DNA of 10,169 nt from Coemansia sp. RSA 922. Its lineage: Eukaryota; Kickxellomycota; Kickxellomycetes; Kickxellales; Kickxellaceae. This document shows, piece after piece, positions 9,501 to 10,169 of this stretch. The position numbers were made by a program, and so were the translations under genes. Numbering within the stretch: position 1 is the stretch's first letter; each line of letters starts with the position of its first letter. The stretch covers positions 1 through 10,169 of the forward strand of contig JANBQS010000944.1 in NCBI GenBank assembly GCA_027577415.1, given 5' to 3'. The notes beneath the pieces were generated by a model. That model was not told where the DNA came from and did not search any database. It was given only the letters and a program-made list of their open reading frames with translations.

Positions 9501-10169
9501 TTTGAAATATTGGAGCTTGCCATAGCTTGTGAGCTTACAAATGCATATATGGCTGCAAGAGTGCCAAGCTCAGTAATGACAGAGTTAGCTAAATCAAACA
9601 GCTTCCAAGTAAATACCATTACTGGGGCATACCAAGGAAGGTGGCTATCATGAAAAGATGTTGTCTTGGGGATAGGATTCAGAAGCATTTGCTCCCAAGC
9701 AAATACCTTTATCAACTTGATGCTTTTAGATATAGTACTCAAGTCCTTATAAAGGCGGGGTGTATTATCACTTGCATGCCATTTATATCTGCTGCCAGTA
9801 GTATACTCTAGTCCCCAGCCAAGCCCAATAAACATGTAAGGTAAGGCAACTGCAACCAATGCATAATATCCCAATCGGCTATATAGCATCATGGTTGTTA
9901 AAACTACAGACAGTAGCGAGTTAATTAGGACTTGGACACTGTAAGGAAAATAAGTTAGCATACTTACGTAGCCTCTAATGTCGCCATTATTTGACTTTTT
10001 TCTTAGTCCCAGTCTAAGCAATGGCAAGCGGAACATCTCAAGGTTAATTGCGTGTTGAGCCCTTGACATTTCATTAGCAATATATCCTTGAACTATATTC
10101 TGTGGACTCTTCAGCAGTTCCACCAGAAATACACGGGATATGTCAGCAAATATATTATACATGCTGTAG
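6569..10169 (-). CDS. ABCC-type (MRP/Ycf1-like) ABC transporter, 5' end outside window
   Basis: Membrane exporter powered by ATP; fungal ABCC proteins move glutathione conjugates, metals, drugs or pigments, often into the vacuole. Substrate here is unknown. Visible are 1197 codons from an internal Met (10162); the frame is open to the window edge, so earlier TMD1 helices (and any TMD0) lie upstream. Order: partial TMD1 (to about 250; helices near 76-96, 99-118, 180-210; IKVFAWEQ at 151-158); NBD1 (about 280-490) with GKTGAGKS (319-326), Q354, SGGQ (410-413) and FLDDP (431-435); an Asn/Ser/Thr-rich linker (490-565); TMD2 (about 568-880); NBD2 (about 905-1190) with GRTGAGKS (940-947), Q989, LTSGQ (1095-1099), VVLDEATA (1116-1123) and H1151. 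NBD1 has Asp434 at the catalytic position and Ser467 where the H-loop His is expected; NBD2 keeps Glu1120 and His1151. Codon use is visibly more A/T-rich than in the GAS1-like and importin genes. ABCC membership is firm; the orthologue is not known. Confidence 0.93.
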   Translation of the reverse strand, partial: YSMYNIFADISRVFLVELLKSPQNIVQGYIANEMSRAQHAINLEMFRLPLLRLGLRKKSNNGDIRGYVSMLTYFPYSVQVLINSLLSVVLTTMMLYSRLGYYALVAVALPYMFIGLGWGLEYTTGSRYKWHASDNTPRLYKDLSTISKSIKLIKVFAWEQMLLNPIPKTTSFHDSHLPWYAPVMVFTWKLFDLANSVITELGTLAAIYAFVSSQAMASSNISNIQIVEIDSLLRMLLKNIDVLKCYPTSVKDIFSTNDKFETLFKGDHLNSLPHSEETSEVGPLVEMDNCSFTWGTGKNVKNVLSDVSLSASAGELVAIVGKTGAGKSSLLLAMCSEAEMTQGTGRLVGRIAYLEQQPWIMNDTFRANVLFGRDFDEDYYWKILHACALTDDLEVWPNSDLTIIGENGIKISGGQRARLALARTVYSRADIYFLDDPLSAVDAIVKRHILNNIILSTGLLGDKLRFVTSNADTISTLCNQIVTVDKGKVAVKVLTPQVHTTSNCGTLPASKSKDITNSNKELQTMPTLDMKQTGNISNKTTGMAICTSSSNNRDNDKNSHYPKQWPHWDNALYAIRICGLPVVVTAVISALFGQILQHVLHTYKLDALRANSMTSQSNNSALFTYIVMGILSKTSSMLIKDIHRDLNGWMINDDYKQRVSIMLIRGLLFAPLSYHENSQSINIGDINIRASDIMVDIVPGFFKHDTSNILSALLLVYRIAVASPWLLVCIMLYAWTFQTVLSPIARVKEELHILIRKEGGSSKLNDNLVSRGAQMIRLFGVEPYFTNNYIKGVENSSRVSMVLTSVNRLNDLLRQIIDSTLNAALLYIHIVLTKVGGNDIQASAVAEFQDVSGSLSKEVSYLLSVPQEVLGLLKAINQFRNLAERDPEAPYIVDSCKPSEIWPPNGKIELRDFGMKYGVHHGYALKNINLSINPGEKIGIVGRTGAGKSSLAKVLFRLIHENTSGSISIDGQDISQFGVGDYRPRLGMIPQESSMFEGSIRDNLDPLNQYDIEEMWAALIKCGLAKHMSSYLSSRSGHDDMDYQCEEAWIREQWKNASWLKRLLMVALDKVPSASSLADTHKPHGLDRLIEDCFGKLTSGQKQLFGLCRVIMRKQKIVVLDEATANVDLETDKSVQELISKEFRDCTVLTIAHRLETIMNSGRIIVMDKGTIAEIGTPQELLAKDGMFALLVKTSDFGQ

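Overview
This is a nuclear genomic window from a fungus. The evidence is a GH72/X8 GPI-anchored beta-1,3-glucanosyltransferase (a fungal cell-wall enzyme), a Gcn5-type histone acetyltransferase split by short GT..AG introns of 83 and 75 nt, an importin-11/Kap120-type karyopherin and a full-size ABCC transporter. The finer lineage is a guess: intron-poor genes, tight spacing and the style of the ABCC protein would suit an early-diverging (zygomycete-grade, perhaps Kickxellomycotina-like) fungus, but nothing here proves it.

All four genes are on the minus strand, so transcription runs from high to low coordinates. From the right edge: (1) an ABCC transporter, 6569 to beyond 10169, with its 5' end outside the window and an AATAAA signal 53 nt after the stop; (2) a 724-bp gap, 5845-6568, holding the ABC 3' UTR and the GAS1-like promoter, with a perfect TGACGTCA palindrome, a CACGTG box and a pyrimidine-rich leader; (3) the GAS1-like gene, 4225-5844; (4) a 266-bp gap; (5) the importin-11-like gene, 1001-3958, intronless; (6) a 171-bp gap; (7) GCN5, 829 down past position 1, in three visible exons (320-829, 123-236, 1-47), with the bromodomain end outside the window.

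The genes do not look like one functional system. They are four ordinary eukaryotic genes in tandem: efflux or vacuolar transport, wall glucan remodelling, nuclear import and SAGA/ADA histone acetylation. I found no tRNA or rRNA gene, transposon, CRISPR array or viral element. Two corrections matter for annotation. The GAS1-like reading frame extends upstream to a TTG, but its first ATG is at 5844 (539 aa). GCN5 continues through two introns whose downstream exons are short and easily missed. The points most worth a second look are in the ABCC gene: a 29-nt intron-like element inside TMD1, an enlarged helical segment in NBD2 and asymmetric ATP sites. In GCN5, the stop codon that truncates unspliced RNA lies inside the 5' splice site of intron 1.
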